From assembly GCF_004359195.1 (NCBI RefSeq), contig NZ_CP037954.1:310001-374000 (forward strand): 64,000 nucleotides of DNA, written 5' to 3'. This DNA comes from Chryseobacterium salivictor. GTDB lineage: Bacteria; Bacteroidota; Bacteroidia; Flavobacteriales; Weeksellaceae. Of the stretch, positions 1 to 8,710 are shown piece after piece. Numbering within the stretch: position 1 is the stretch's first letter; every line of letters begins with the position of its first letter. Position numbers and translations under genes: made by a program. The notes below the pieces were generated by a model. That model ran no database searches and was not told the DNA's origin. It was given only the letters and a program-made list of their open reading frames with translations.

Positions 1-524
1 GTTCCGATAATACTGTAATACACTTCCGAATCGTCGGCTTTCGAAAAAACCAAATCACTGAATACGCCAAAAATACTGTTCTCCGGAAGGGTAACACTTG
101 GATTCGGCTCCTCCACATTCGGGTAATTTACTTTTCCCAACTGTGTCCTGTCAAAAGTAAGAACACCATTGCTGCCTACAATTACCTCGCTGTAATTTTT
201 TCCGAAATAACAAAAATTAAAAGGAATATTTATTTTACTGAAAAACAAATCATCCGCATCTGCATTTAGCGGCGTTCCGGCATTAAAATCACCATAGGGA
301 GTGAAATTTTCCGAAGAAACAAGGTACGAAGTCGTTTCAAAAAAAGTGGGATAGGTCACTTTTAATTGAAGACAGCTTCCGTCGAGTGGATAACTGCAGT
401 TTATAAAAGGATCTTCGTTGCCGTTAAGATCAGTTATTTTTACTGCATTACAAAATTGCTGACCAAATAAAGGCAGGCAGAACGCTAAAAAATATAATGT
501 TAAAAAAATTAATATTCTATGCAT
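1..524 (-). CDS. Secreted protein, N-terminal part (probable T9SS substrate), runs off the window
   Basis: The frame is open from an ATG at 524 to the window edge, giving 174 residues and no stop. Residues 1-21 are a signal peptide with a hydrophobic core ending in LPLFGQ. The mature part opens with a Cys-containing segment and then carries a 'YFGKNYSEVIVGSNGVLTF' stretch. This is typical of the N-terminal region of large flavobacterial surface proteins that end in a T9SS type B (gliding-motility-associated) sorting domain. That C-terminal domain lies outside the window, so the T9SS assignment is an inference. No close neighbour shares its strand except the kinase upstream, across a 720-bp gap. 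The start is chosen because the signal peptide follows it at once. Confidence 0.7.
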   Translation of the reverse strand, partial: MHRILIFLTLYFLAFCLPLFGQQFCNAVKITDLNGNEDPFINCSYPLDGSCLQLKVTYPTFFETTSYLVSSENFTPYGDFNAGTPLNADADDLFFSKINIPFNFCYFGKNYSEVIVGSNGVLTFDRTQLGKVNYPNVEEPNPSVTLPENSIFGVFSDLVFSKADDSEVYYSIIG

Positions 525-1245
525 AACATTATTTACAATTATTTATTATTTACCCCTCATAATTTGTGTTTTTCTCGAAAATAATCCCCCTTAATTCCGA
601 GGCCACAATTTACGATTATATTCCGAATTAATAATATTATGTTAAGTTAAATTTAATAAATCAAATTTTGTAATTTAGAAATAAATCTTGAAAAACCCTG
701 ACATAATGCTCATTACAAAGTTCGCCTACCATGCAAAAACAATATTTACGGCAATAGTGAAAACATTTCTGTTTTTGTAGCCAGGCAGCCATTTTCGGGG
801 ATTGAAAAGAAAATAAATCAGGTCTTTCAGACAAATACCTGACAATTACATTAATTAATATTATCTGACCTCCGACAGCTTATTTATCTTAAAAAAGAGG
901 ATTAAGATTAAAATAAATCTCATAATTTAAATATAATGTTTAAATATACCATTAGAAACAAATACTCTCTTTGAGACGATAAAACCGAGTTTAAAAACAA
1001 AAACAAAGTCGGTGTTTAAATAAAATGCCATTATTAGTTGAGAATCATCTTAACGCTCAAGGTCAAACGCATTATAATCGCACTGCTTTTTCAATAGAAT
1101 AACATTTAATTCTTCAATATAAAAGTTCGTAAATAATTTTGAATAAATTAAACTTCAAAGAACTGCATTTCTTTAATAAACAAAGCGCCTTTGTTTAACT
1201 TTAAAGCTTTCAGTCCTTTGTGTTTAACTAAAAAGAAATCCATCA
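525..1245. other. Intergenic region, no gene seen
   Basis: This AT-rich stretch of 721 bases separates two minus-strand genes. I find no open frame of useful size and no tRNA-like fold. An AAACAAAG/CTTTGTTT inverted repeat with a 3-base loop lies at 1178-1196, downstream of the kinase gene. It has no T-run on the minus strand, so I do not call it a terminator. The promoter of the truncated gene should be here, but no clean TAnnTTTG element stands out close to its start. Confidence 0.5.
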
Positions 1246-2040
1246 TTACTCTGCTAATGATAAAATGAATTGAAGATGTAACCCTTTTTCGGAAGGAAGG
1301 ATTTTAAATTGACCTTTCATCGCAGTCATTCTGCTTTCCATATTGGCAAATCCATTCCCTCCTGAGTGGTTGGAGCTCAGTCCGACTCCGTCATCTTTCA
1401 CGTCAAGTACAAAATGGTTTTCTTTCTGTTCAAAGTTAAGGAAGACATTTTCGGCTGAGCTGTGTTTGTAAATATTGTTCAGAGCTTCTTTGACACACAG
1501 ATACAAATTACGGCGAATAACAGTTCCCAGCACTATATTTTGGTGACCTTCATTATGGATATGCGGTTTTATTTTTGTTTTCTTAAAGAAATTCACTGCG
1601 TAAACGGTCACATAATTGATGAAACTTTCCAAGCTGTCATAACTTGAATTCAAACTCCACAACATTTCACGCATGGAATGATTCAGATGATCACAACCTG
1701 TTAATAAATCTTCAATATTCGCATCAATACTGCCATCGTGTTTTGAAAGTTTCAAAAATTCGATCTGAAGTTTCAAAGCGGAAATACCCGACCCAAAATC
1801 ATCATGCATATCGCGGGAGATCCGTTGCTTTTCTGCCTGTGCTTCTTTTTGCACTTCAATTTCTTTTTGCAGGATCAGATTTTTAAATTCTGCTTCTTTG
1901 AGTTCATTTTTCTTTTTCGACATCGCCTTTTTACGGTTAGTAAGAATGATCAAGAAAATGATAAAAACTGCAAATGTCACCATCATAAAAACAGTGAGAA
2001 GATGAGAAGGTCTTATCTCAAAAGGCAAATGTGTAACCAC
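1246..2040 (-). CDS. Sensor histidine kinase, HisKA_3 (NarX/LytS-like) type
   Basis: The protein is 264 residues with one N-terminal membrane segment (about 15-36), a charged coiled-coil linker (37-72), and a dimerisation/phosphoacceptor helix with 'RISRDMHDDFGSG' (His79). A HATPase_c domain follows, with an N-box 'CVKEALNNIYKHS', a G1 box 'DDGVGL' and a 'GNGFANMESRM' G2 box. This is the two-component kinase family that pairs with LuxR/NarL-type regulators. No response regulator lies beside it in the window and there is no periplasmic sensor domain, so the signal is unknown; it may sense through the membrane or a partner. The start shown is a GTG at 2040. An ATG at 1986 would give 246 residues beginning directly with the membrane helix and is equally plausible. 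Confidence 0.85.
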   Translation of the reverse strand: MVTHLPFEIRPSHLLTVFMMVTFAVFIIFLIILTNRKKAMSKKKNELKEAEFKNLILQKEIEVQKEAQAEKQRISRDMHDDFGSGISALKLQIEFLKLSKHDGSIDANIEDLLTGCDHLNHSMREMLWSLNSSYDSLESFINYVTVYAVNFFKKTKIKPHIHNEGHQNIVLGTVIRRNLYLCVKEALNNIYKHSSAENVFLNFEQKENHFVLDVKDDGVGLSSNHSGGNGFANMESRMTAMKGQFKILPSEKGLHLQFILSLAE

Positions 2041-2422
2041 AGGATACAGGTTTATTATATACGGACAACTGCGATGAAAAAGAAAAGAAAGATAATAAAA
2101 GTTGCCATTTTAAAAACGATATTAATTATTGCTTACCACCAAACTACTTCCTCCCAACTCTTATCGGTAAATCCAGCAGAGAAAAAATACTCCAAAAAAG
2201 CAGAGCATATACCCAAAAATTTCTTTTTAAATAATAAACCCCACCTAATTCTGCAATATAACTTAGATAAAAACGCCGGAAAGAAGAACATTAAAGATAC
2301 AAAATATAATCCCTTAGACCATTGAATAATTTTGCTTTTAGTTGAAAAATAAATGCGGCAACTTCTTATTTTACGAAAAAGAACACCAAAATATTCTACT
2401 TTTTAATTTCCTCACTTTTCGC
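2041..2422. other. Intergenic region between divergent kinase gene and glnS
   Basis: The kinase and glnS are divergently transcribed from this 382-base stretch. The kinase frame stays open for about 23 codons upstream of its GTG without an ATG. A plus-strand open frame crosses the area, but it is the low-complexity antisense of the kinase gene. No RNA gene or repeat is recognised. Confidence 0.4.
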
Positions 2423-2430
2423 TAAATTTG
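2423..2430 (+). promoter_or_regulatory. Promoter -7 element (TAAATTTG) of glnS
   Basis: TAAATTTG matches the Bacteroidota sigma-A -7 consensus TAnnTTTG exactly. It ends only four bases before the glnS ATG at 2435, so transcription would begin at or next to the start codon. No good TTTG -33 element lies 19-21 bases upstream. Confidence 0.5.
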
Positions 2431-2434
2431 CGCA

Positions 2435-4120
2435 ATGAACAATCCCATGGAAGAAGATAAAAAACCCCTCAATTTTATTGAGCAAATAATAGAAGAAGAT
2501 TTAGCGAATGGATTACCGAAAGAAAAATTACGTTTCCGTTTCCCGCCAGAACCCAATGGATACCTGCATGTAGGCCACACGAAAGCCATTTGCATCAACT
2601 TCGGGTTGGGCGAGAAATATGGTGCGCCTGTAAATCTTCGTTTTGATGACACCAATCCTGAAAAAGAAGAACAGGAATTTGTAGATGCCATCAAAGCTGA
2701 TATTGACTGGTTGGGTTTCAAATACGATCAGGAATTGTATGCTTCCGATTATTTCGACCAATTGTACGACTGGGCCGTTCAGATGATTAAAAACGGTAAG
2801 GCTTATATCGATGAGCAACCCTCTGAAAAAATTACTGAACAAAGAAAAAACCCTTTCGAAGATGGCGTTGAATCTCCATTTAGAAACCGTCCGGTTGAAG
2901 AGAGTTTAGCTCTTTTCGAAAAAATGAAAAACGGCGAGTTCGAAGAAGGTGCGATGTCGCTTCGTGCAAAAATCGATATGGCTTCTCCCAATATGAATAT
3001 GCGCGATCCTGTGATGTATAGGATTTTAAAAAGACCGCATCACCGAACCGGCGACAAATGGAAAATTTACCCGATGTACGATTGGGCGCACGGTGAATCC
3101 GATTATATCGAACAGATTTCTCACTCTTTATGCTCTTTAGAGTTTGAAAATCACCGGCCGTTATACGATTGGTATTTAGATCAGGTATACGTAAAAGATA
3201 CCACCAGAAACAAGCAACGTGAATTTGCGCGCATGAATGTTTCTTATATGATCACTTCTAAAAGAAAGTTACAGCGCTTGGTTGCCGAGAACGCCGTTAC
3301 AGGTTGGGATGATCCAAGAATGCCTACCATTTCGGGGATGCGCAGATTAGGTTTTACCCCGGCTTCCATTAAAAATTTTATTGAAAGAGTTGGTGTGGCG
3401 AAAAGAGAAAATCTGATCGACATTCAGTTGCTGGAATTTTTCGTACGTGAGGATTTGAATAAAATCGCAACCCGTGTAATGGCGGTAATCGATCCGGTAA
3501 AACTGGTCATTACCAATTACCCGGAAAACGAAGAAGAATGGCTGGAAACCGAGAATAATCCTGAGCAGGAAGATGCAGGAACAAGAACAGTTCCGTTCTC
3601 GAAAGAATTATATATCGAAAGAGAAGATTTCAAAGAAGAAGGAAACAAGAAATTCTTCCGTTTGAAATTAGGCGGGGAAGTCCGTTTGAAATCGGCCTAT
3701 ATCATTAAAGCAGAAAGTGTAGACAAAGATGAAAATGGTGAAATTACAACCATTTATGCAACTTACGACGAGAAAAGTAAATCCGGAAGTGGAACTGAAG
3801 AAAGTTTGCGAAAAGTAAAAGGAACACTCCATTGGGTTTCAGCAAAACATGCGCTGCCTGTTGAAGTACGAATTTACGACCGATTGTTTACTACGCCACA
3901 ACCCGATGCAGAGAAGGAAACAGATTTCATGGAATTCATTAATCCTGAAAGTTTAAAGATCGTTCAGGGATTTGCAGAACCCAGTTTAGAAAACGCTGAA
4001 ACCGGTCATCCTTATCAATTTCAAAGAATTGGCTATTTCACCAAAGACAGAGATTCTTCTGCGGAAAAAATCGTGTTTAACAGAACGGTAACTTTAAAAG
4101 ACGGTTTCAAGCCAGAGTAA
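2435..4120 (+). CDS. glnS: Glutaminyl-tRNA synthetase
   Basis: This class Ic aminoacyl-tRNA synthetase charges tRNA-Gln with glutamine in the cytoplasm. The 561 residues begin with a short tail, then a Rossmann catalytic domain with the HIGH-type motif 'PPEPNGYLHVGH' (about 36-47). The KMSKS-type loop 'MITSKRK' is near 272-278, and a C-terminal anticodon-binding double beta-barrel occupies roughly 340-561. Length and motif order fit bacterial GlnRS. A second in-frame ATG at 2447 is possible; the first is preferred because it directly follows the promoter-like element. There is no Shine-Dalgarno sequence. The gene appears monocistronic, with a hairpin terminator just downstream. Confidence 0.96.
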   Translation: MNNPMEEDKKPLNFIEQIIEEDLANGLPKEKLRFRFPPEPNGYLHVGHTKAICINFGLGEKYGAPVNLRFDDTNPEKEEQEFVDAIKADIDWLGFKYDQELYASDYFDQLYDWAVQMIKNGKAYIDEQPSEKITEQRKNPFEDGVESPFRNRPVEESLALFEKMKNGEFEEGAMSLRAKIDMASPNMNMRDPVMYRILKRPHHRTGDKWKIYPMYDWAHGESDYIEQISHSLCSLEFENHRPLYDWYLDQVYVKDTTRNKQREFARMNVSYMITSKRKLQRLVAENAVTGWDDPRMPTISGMRRLGFTPASIKNFIERVGVAKRENLIDIQLLEFFVREDLNKIATRVMAVIDPVKLVITNYPENEEEWLETENNPEQEDAGTRTVPFSKELYIEREDFKEEGNKKFFRLKLGGEVRLKSAYIIKAESVDKDENGEITTIYATYDEKSKSGSGTEESLRKVKGTLHWVSAKHALPVEVRIYDRLFTTPQPDAEKETDFMEFINPESLKIVQGFAEPSLENAETGHPYQFQRIGYFTKDRDSSAEKIVFNRTVTLKDGFKPE

Positions 4121-4140
4121 TTTTTTAAAGAAAACATTTA

Positions 4141-4167
4141 AAACTTCGGAATTTCCGGAGTTTTTCA
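4141..4167 (+). terminator. Rho-independent terminator of glnS
   Basis: A hairpin AACTtCGG-aattt-CCGgAGTT is followed by a run of Ts, about 20 bases after the glnS stop. Confidence 0.7.
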
Positions 4168-4319
4168 TTTTATTTGACTTAAATTTCAGATACATTGCTG
4201 AAAATCAAAATCTTTTGTTCCGCATTTTTTAACTCAAATGCTCAGATCACTTTAATTCAGCTCCTATTTTAACTCCCTTTTATAATATTATAATTAACTT
4301 CGCACCGAATTTTATTAAA

Positions 4320-5492
4320 ATGAAAAAAACGCTCACTTTCTTTTTCTTACTTATTTTCTTGATATCATTTTCTCAAGAGTCGATTAATTTTGAAAACACC
4401 AGTTTCAAAGAAGTTTTAGCAAAAGCAAAACGCGAAAAAAAACTGGTCTTTATGGATGCTTACGCTTCCTGGTGCGGACCCTGTAAATTAATGGAGAAAA
4501 ACATCTTTACCCTTCCCGCCGTAAAAGCATATTACAATGCCAATTTCATTAATGCAAGATTCGACATGGAAGTGGGAGAAGGCCGGGATATCGCCTTAAA
4601 ATATCAGATCCGCTCCTATCCCAGTTTTCTCTTTCTAAACGGTGATGGCGATGTGGTGATGAAAAACTACGGTTATATGGGAGAAGAAGATTTTATCGCA
4701 ATTGCGAAAGAAGCGAATAATCCTTTATTAGTAAACAGTAATCCAAAAGAACTTTTTGAAAAAGGAGAAAGTGATCCCGCATTTTTATTAAACATGATGC
4801 GCCAGAATGCACAGACCGATTACGAATTGGCAAAGAAAGTTTCCGAGCGTTATTTTAAAGTAAAAAAAGACCAGGAACTTACAAGAGACGACATCGGATT
4901 GCTGCTGTATTTCGTAAAAACGCCGGGCGACCCGAATTACCAGGTTTTTAAGGACAGAAAACCAAATATCGTTAAAGAAATGTCTGAAGATATTTACAAC
5001 CAGTTTGATGTGAATATTAAAATTTCTAAAATAATGGAAAATTCTCTGGATCAAAATTCAGGAATTATCAATGACGATTATTTTTACCAAAACGCAATTC
5101 CTTTAGTGGGAAAAGCAGAGGCAGAAACGGCGTTGAACAGAATGAAAATTATTTATTATCCCAATGTCGGCAATTTTAAGGAATATGAAAAAGCGGCCTT
5201 ACTCTATTATAAAAATGCAGAGGATTTCGCTCCTGAAGAATTATTGAAAGCAGCCTGGATTTTCAGTGAGCATGTGGACAATAAAACCTCCTTAAAAAAA
5301 GCCGAAGAATGGGCAGAAAAATCAGTAATGAAATCTGAAAACGCAGAAAACACTTATATTCTTGCCAAAATCTACCAAAAAACAGGAAAGAATGAAAATG
5401 CAAAAATATATGCCGAAATATCTAAAAACCTGGCCCAACAACAAGGGAAAGATTCTTCTGCAGCCATACAGCTTTTAGAAAATTTAAAATAA
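4320..5492 (+). CDS. Exported thioredoxin-fold protein with C-terminal helical repeats
   Basis: The 390-residue protein starts with a signal peptide (1-18, ending 'LISFSQ'). Residues 20-130 form a thioredoxin domain with the redox motif WCGPCK (W51, C52, C55) and the conserved cis-proline region 'RSYPSFLF'. The rest, about 135-390, is alpha-helical and ends with TPR-like helices ('AENTYILAKIYQKTGKNENA'). It probably acts as a periplasmic disulfide reductase or isomerase, a common class in Bacteroidota; the partner is unknown. The gene is followed after 10 bases by a predicted outer-membrane barrel gene, so the two may be co-transcribed. A weak promoter match TAACTTCG (4295-4302) lies 18 bases before the ATG. 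Confidence 0.85.
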   Translation: MKKTLTFFFLLIFLISFSQESINFENTSFKEVLAKAKREKKLVFMDAYASWCGPCKLMEKNIFTLPAVKAYYNANFINARFDMEVGEGRDIALKYQIRSYPSFLFLNGDGDVVMKNYGYMGEEDFIAIAKEANNPLLVNSNPKELFEKGESDPAFLLNMMRQNAQTDYELAKKVSERYFKVKKDQELTRDDIGLLLYFVKTPGDPNYQVFKDRKPNIVKEMSEDIYNQFDVNIKISKIMENSLDQNSGIINDDYFYQNAIPLVGKAEAETALNRMKIIYYPNVGNFKEYEKAALLYYKNAEDFAPEELLKAAWIFSEHVDNKTSLKKAEEWAEKSVMKSENAENTYILAKIYQKTGKNENAKIYAEISKNLAQQQGKDSSAAIQLLENLK

Positions 5493-5502
5493 ATTACTGA
5501 TT

Positions 5503-6126
5503 TTGAAAAAGACAATTCTGCTATTTGCCCTCTTAATTGGTCTTTTGGGTAATGCTCAAAACCAAAATACTGAAACTGCTAAAAATATCTTCGTCAAAGG
5601 AAATGCTCTTTTTCTTCCGCTGGGAATGTTAAATGCCGGTGCAGAATTCCAATTAAAAGAAAGGATAACACTGCAAGCCGATGTTTTTATATCGCCCTGG
5701 AAATCATTTATGGGGAAATATGCCCAGGTTTACATGATGGGTTTCGATGGCAGATATTATTTTGACGAAGCTTTTAAACATTGGTATGTAGGCGCTAATA
5801 TTTCGGCAGCACGCTTTATCATTCAAAAATTCAATTATTGGGGCGACGGTATTTCTCAGTTCACTCCCGAGTCACCAATTTATAACAGCAAAGATCTTTA
5901 CCAAGACGGTTTTGCTGTTATTCTAGGAGCAACAGTCGGATATCAGTTTCAATTGAGTGACCGGTGGAATATGGATCTGTATTTAGGAGCCGGCAGTTCG
6001 CAGGGTTTTTATAAAGGATATCACAAAGAATTGGGAATCCGTTATGATGACGATGGACGCCGCTGGGACAAAAGCGGCGAATGGATCCCGTACCGAGGTG
6101 GAATAATGATCGGCTATAAATTATAA
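5503..6126 (+). CDS. Small outer-membrane beta-barrel protein, DUF3575-like
   Basis: The protein has 207 residues: a signal peptide (1-18, 'LLIGLLGNAQ') followed by alternating hydrophobic/polar strands. These include aromatic-rich turns ('DGRYYFDEAFKHWYVGANI', 'GATVGYQFQLSDRWNMDLYLG'), and the last residues 'GGIMIGYKL' are a typical closing strand. This looks like the DUF3575 outer-membrane family of Bacteroidota; the function is unknown. The start is a TTG codon at 5503, chosen because the lysine-lysine signal-peptide head follows it directly and no ATG is available. It lies 10 bases after the thioredoxin-like gene and 2 bases before a small membrane-protein gene, suggesting one operon. Confidence 0.72.
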   Translation: MKKTILLFALLIGLLGNAQNQNTETAKNIFVKGNALFLPLGMLNAGAEFQLKERITLQADVFISPWKSFMGKYAQVYMMGFDGRYYFDEAFKHWYVGANISAARFIIQKFNYWGDGISQFTPESPIYNSKDLYQDGFAVILGATVGYQFQLSDRWNMDLYLGAGSSQGFYKGYHKELGIRYDDDGRRWDKSGEWIPYRGGIMIGYKL

Positions 6127-6128
6127 TC

Positions 6129-6332
6129 ATGAATATAAAAAGTACAAAATTTGCGGTCATTGCCGTACTGACCTTCATCATCTTATTCCTGTTTAATTAT
6201 ATCGGAAATACGCAGCCAGACAAAACAGAACGTGCCCTGATGACTGCTGTTGCAGGAGTCATCGGCTTAACCATCGGAATGTGGTTTGTTTATAAAAACT
6301 CTAAAGACGATACCCACCACGACTTTGATTAA
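6129..6332 (+). CDS. Small membrane protein, two transmembrane segments
   Basis: The protein has 67 residues with a lysine-containing head, a hydrophobic segment (about 6-27, 'AVIAVLTFIILFLFNYIG'), a short polar loop, and a second hydrophobic segment (about 38-57, 'MTAVAGVIGLTIGMWFVY'). It ends in an acidic tail rich in Asp and His. The family is not recognised. The ATG lies two bases after the stop of the barrel gene, so it is probably translated from the same mRNA. The closing D/H-rich tail faces the cytoplasm if the two helices form a hairpin. No function is proposed. Confidence 0.65.
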   Translation: MNIKSTKFAVIAVLTFIILFLFNYIGNTQPDKTERALMTAVAGVIGLTIGMWFVYKNSKDDTHHDFD

Positions 6333-6343
6333 AAAAGTAAAAT

Positions 6344-6371
6344 AGACTTCAGCTGAGGTCTGTTTTTTTTT
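6344..6371 (+). terminator. Rho-independent terminator
   Basis: A 9-bp hairpin AGACTTCAG/CTGAGGTCT is followed by eight Ts, closing the thioredoxin-like / barrel / small-membrane-protein unit. Confidence 0.75.
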
Positions 6372-6407
6372 ATAACAAACCTCTCCTGTTTTTCCTTTCA
6401 TAATTAA

Positions 6408-6415
6408 TATCTTTG
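6408..6415 (+). promoter_or_regulatory. Promoter -7 element (TATCTTTG) of dusB
   Basis: TATCTTTG fits TAnnTTTG and stands four bases before the dusB ATG at 6420, the same arrangement as at glnS. The mRNA would start at or within a few bases of the start codon. No clear -33 TTTG is present. Confidence 0.5.
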
Positions 6416-6419
6416 CACC

Positions 6420-7415
6420 ATGATAAAAATCGGAAATATAGAACTGCCCGAATTCCCATTGTTGCTCGCACCAATGGAGGATGTCTCGGATCCACCCTTT
6501 CGAAAGTTATGTAAAATGCACGGTGCAGACTTGATGTATTCTGAATTTATTTCTTCCGAAGGATTAATTCGCGATGCGATGAAAAGCATGAAGAAACTCG
6601 ATATTTTCGATTACGAAAGACCGGTTGGAATTCAGATTTTCGGCGGCGATGAAGAAGCGATGTCACTTTCAGCAAAAATTGTAGAAGCCGTAAATCCTGA
6701 TTTAGTTGATATTAATTTTGGCTGTCCGGTAAAAAAAGTAGTTTGTAAAGGAGCCGGCGCCGGCGTTCTGAAAGATATTGATCTGATGATTAAACTTACC
6801 AAAGCTGTGGTAAATTCCACCCATCTTCCTGTAACGGTAAAAACGCGGTTAGGCTGGGATACAGAAAGCATCAACATTATGGAAGTTGCCGAAAGACTGC
6901 AGGAAGCCGGAGTAAAAGCTTTGACGATTCATGCAAGAACGCGTGCTCAAATGTACAAAGGAGAAGCCGACTGGAATTACATTCATGCGGTAAAAAATAA
7001 TCCCAATATCGAAATCCCAATTTTCGGAAACGGTGATATCGATTCTGCGCAAAAAGCGTGGGAATATAAAAATAAATTCGACTGTGACGGCATCATGATC
7101 GGTCGTGGTGCAATTGGTTACCCCTGGATTTTCAATGAAGTAAAACATTTCTTCAAAACTGGAGAACTCCTTCCTGAACCTACCATTACCGAAAGACTGG
7201 AAGCCGTAAGACAACACGCTGAATGGTCCAAAGACTGGAAAGGCGAACGGCTTGGACTGATTGAAATGCGCCAACATTACAGTAATTATTTCCGCGGCAT
7301 TCCCCATTTTAAAGATTTCCGACGTCAGTTTTTGGAGGTTTTCACTTTAGAAGAAATGGATGCTGTGATCGCAGAAGCAGATGCTTTTTACAGGAATTTT
7401 GACTTTGTGAATTAA
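6420..7415 (+). CDS. dusB: tRNA-dihydrouridine synthase
   Basis: This flavoprotein reduces specific uridines in tRNA to dihydrouridine. The 331-residue protein carries the N-terminal 'LLAPMEDVSDPPFRKL' FMN-barrel signature (about 14-29) and the active-site region 'INFGCPVKKV' with the catalytic cysteine (about residue 101). It also has the Dus 'TVKTRLGW' and 'IHARTRAQ' motifs and the phosphate-binding 'GRGAIGYPWIF' near 225-235. A helical tRNA-binding domain follows. Length and motifs match DusB. It stands alone between a terminator and a 335-base spacer. Confidence 0.93.
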   Translation: MIKIGNIELPEFPLLLAPMEDVSDPPFRKLCKMHGADLMYSEFISSEGLIRDAMKSMKKLDIFDYERPVGIQIFGGDEEAMSLSAKIVEAVNPDLVDINFGCPVKKVVCKGAGAGVLKDIDLMIKLTKAVVNSTHLPVTVKTRLGWDTESINIMEVAERLQEAGVKALTIHARTRAQMYKGEADWNYIHAVKNNPNIEIPIFGNGDIDSAQKAWEYKNKFDCDGIMIGRGAIGYPWIFNEVKHFFKTGELLPEPTITERLEAVRQHAEWSKDWKGERLGLIEMRQHYSNYFRGIPHFKDFRRQFLEVFTLEEMDAVIAEADAFYRNFDFVN

Positions 7416-7561
7416 TATTAGTCTTAAAGAGCCAAGGTAAAAGTAAAAAGAGCCAAGTTTGTAATTCAGTGTTTGGGTTATTATTGAGTATTTGAACAAA
7501 CAAGTGTTTTCTTACTTTTCACTCAAACACCCGATTACGGAATTACACCAAAACTTCTACA
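7416..7561. other. Spacer with short degenerate repeats
   Basis: An imperfect direct repeat AAAGAGCCAAG occurs at about 7424 and 7450. A stretch of GTGTTTGGG/GAGTATTTGA-type octamers (about 7470-7495) resembles the 8-bp tandem repeat at 37804-37859. The minus-strand equivalent CACTCAAACACCCG follows near 7520. No gene is seen. Confidence 0.4.
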
Positions 7562-7680
7562 TAGCCCTGATTGTACGGCATTTTTGAGCTTCTTTTACAG
7601 ATTTCCAGATGGCATTTAGCGGTTGGGAGAATCCGTAAAAAGCGGGTACTGAAAGCATCCCGTCTTGAGGACGAGACGGC
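7562..7680 (+). ncRNA. Candidate structured RNA element, Flavo-1-like
   Basis: The stretch begins TAGCCCTGATTGTACGGC and later has TTTAGCGGTTGGGAG. It ends with a strong hairpin CCGTCT-tgaggacg-AGACGG (7660-7679), shortly before a TAACTTTTG promoter-like site and the ABC transporter gene. From memory, the 'AGCCCTGAT ... AGCGG' frame recurs upstream of many flavobacterial genes and resembles the Flavo-1 RNA motif. I could not test this against a covariance model, so the family name is tentative. Confidence 0.35.
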
Positions 7681-7750
7681 TTCTGAAAATTTGTCTTAAT
7701 TTCCGTAACTTTTGCCTTATTTAAAGGACTAATCATTTAAAATTATTTCG

Positions 7751-8680
7751 ATGCTCAAAGCAGAAAACGTTACTAAAACCTATAACGCAGGTAAAAAACT
7801 GGCGTTAGAGGATTTCTCCATAGATGTTCCGGAAGCCAGTATTTATGGACTTTTAGGTCCGAACGGTGCAGGAAAAACCACTTTCATCAGAATCATCAAT
7901 CAGATTACACAAGCCGATTCCGGTAATGTTTATATCAATAAACAAAAACTGAATCCCGACCATATCCGCCAAATTGGGTATATGCCCGAGGAGCGCGGTC
8001 TGTACAAAAACATGACCGTGGGCGACCAACTTTTATATTTCGGCGAACTCAAAGGAATGACCAAAAATGACGCATTAAAAGAAGCGAAATATTGGTTTGA
8101 GCAATTGGAAATCGACCAGTGGTGGAAGAAAAAACTGAGTGAGCTTTCAAAAGGAATGGCACAGAAAATTCAGTTTGTAGTGACGGTTTTGCACCGGCCG
8201 AAATTATTGATTCTGGATGAACCTTTTTCGGGTTTCGATCCTGTGAATGCGAATTTAATTAAAGATCAAATCCTTAATTTAAAGAAGAACGGAACGACGA
8301 TTATCCTCTCTACTCACCGCATGGAAAGTGTGGAGGAAATGTGTGATTATGTCGCACTGATCAACCAATCAAGAAAAGTTTTAGACGGAAAAGTATTTGA
8401 TGTCAGAGAACAGTTCAAGAAAAATATTTTCAATGTTACTTTAGCTGAAGTGGATCAGGAAAGATTTACTCAATTTAACAGTCAGTTTGAAATCCAGAAT
8501 TATTCCACAGAAAATCAACTGGTGTCATTCGATTTGAAAAATGATAAAGATCAAAATCTGTTATTGAATGAACTGATGAAAGTTGGAAAAATCCGTTCGT
8601 TTGATGAGAAAATTCCGAGCATGAACGAAGTCTTCATCAATGCGGTAAGTGGGACTGAAAAACCGGAATTCTCTTTATAA
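7751..8680 (+). CDS. ABC transporter ATP-binding protein (NatA-like)
   Basis: This 309-residue ATPase has Walker A 'GPNGAGKTT' (36-44), a Q-loop around 'IGYMPEERGLY', a signature 'LSKGMAQ' (about 133), Walker B 'LLILDEP' (about 153) and the H-loop 'LSTHRM'. The C-terminal 80 residues are an accessory domain of the DUF4162 type found in ABC-2 exporters. It would drive the permease encoded 30 bases downstream. The MPEERG variant after the Q-loop is typical of the NatA/YhaQ branch. The substrate cannot be read from sequence. Confidence 0.9.
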   Translation: MLKAENVTKTYNAGKKLALEDFSIDVPEASIYGLLGPNGAGKTTFIRIINQITQADSGNVYINKQKLNPDHIRQIGYMPEERGLYKNMTVGDQLLYFGELKGMTKNDALKEAKYWFEQLEIDQWWKKKLSELSKGMAQKIQFVVTVLHRPKLLILDEPFSGFDPVNANLIKDQILNLKKNGTTIILSTHRMESVEEMCDYVALINQSRKVLDGKVFDVREQFKKNIFNVTLAEVDQERFTQFNSQFEIQNYSTENQLVSFDLKNDKDQNLLLNELMKVGKIRSFDEKIPSMNEVFINAVSGTEKPEFSL

Positions 8681-8710
8681 TCCGGACTAAAACTTTAATT
8701 AAAAATATTT

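Noticed and set aside
1178-1196. AAACAAAG/CTTTGTTT hairpin as terminator of the histidine kinase gene
   Set aside because: No T-run follows on the minus strand and the loop is only three bases.
1804-2325. 173-codon plus-strand frame upstream of glnS
   Set aside because: It is mostly antisense to the histidine kinase and its translation is low-complexity (Lys/Phe/His-rich) with no recognisable domain.
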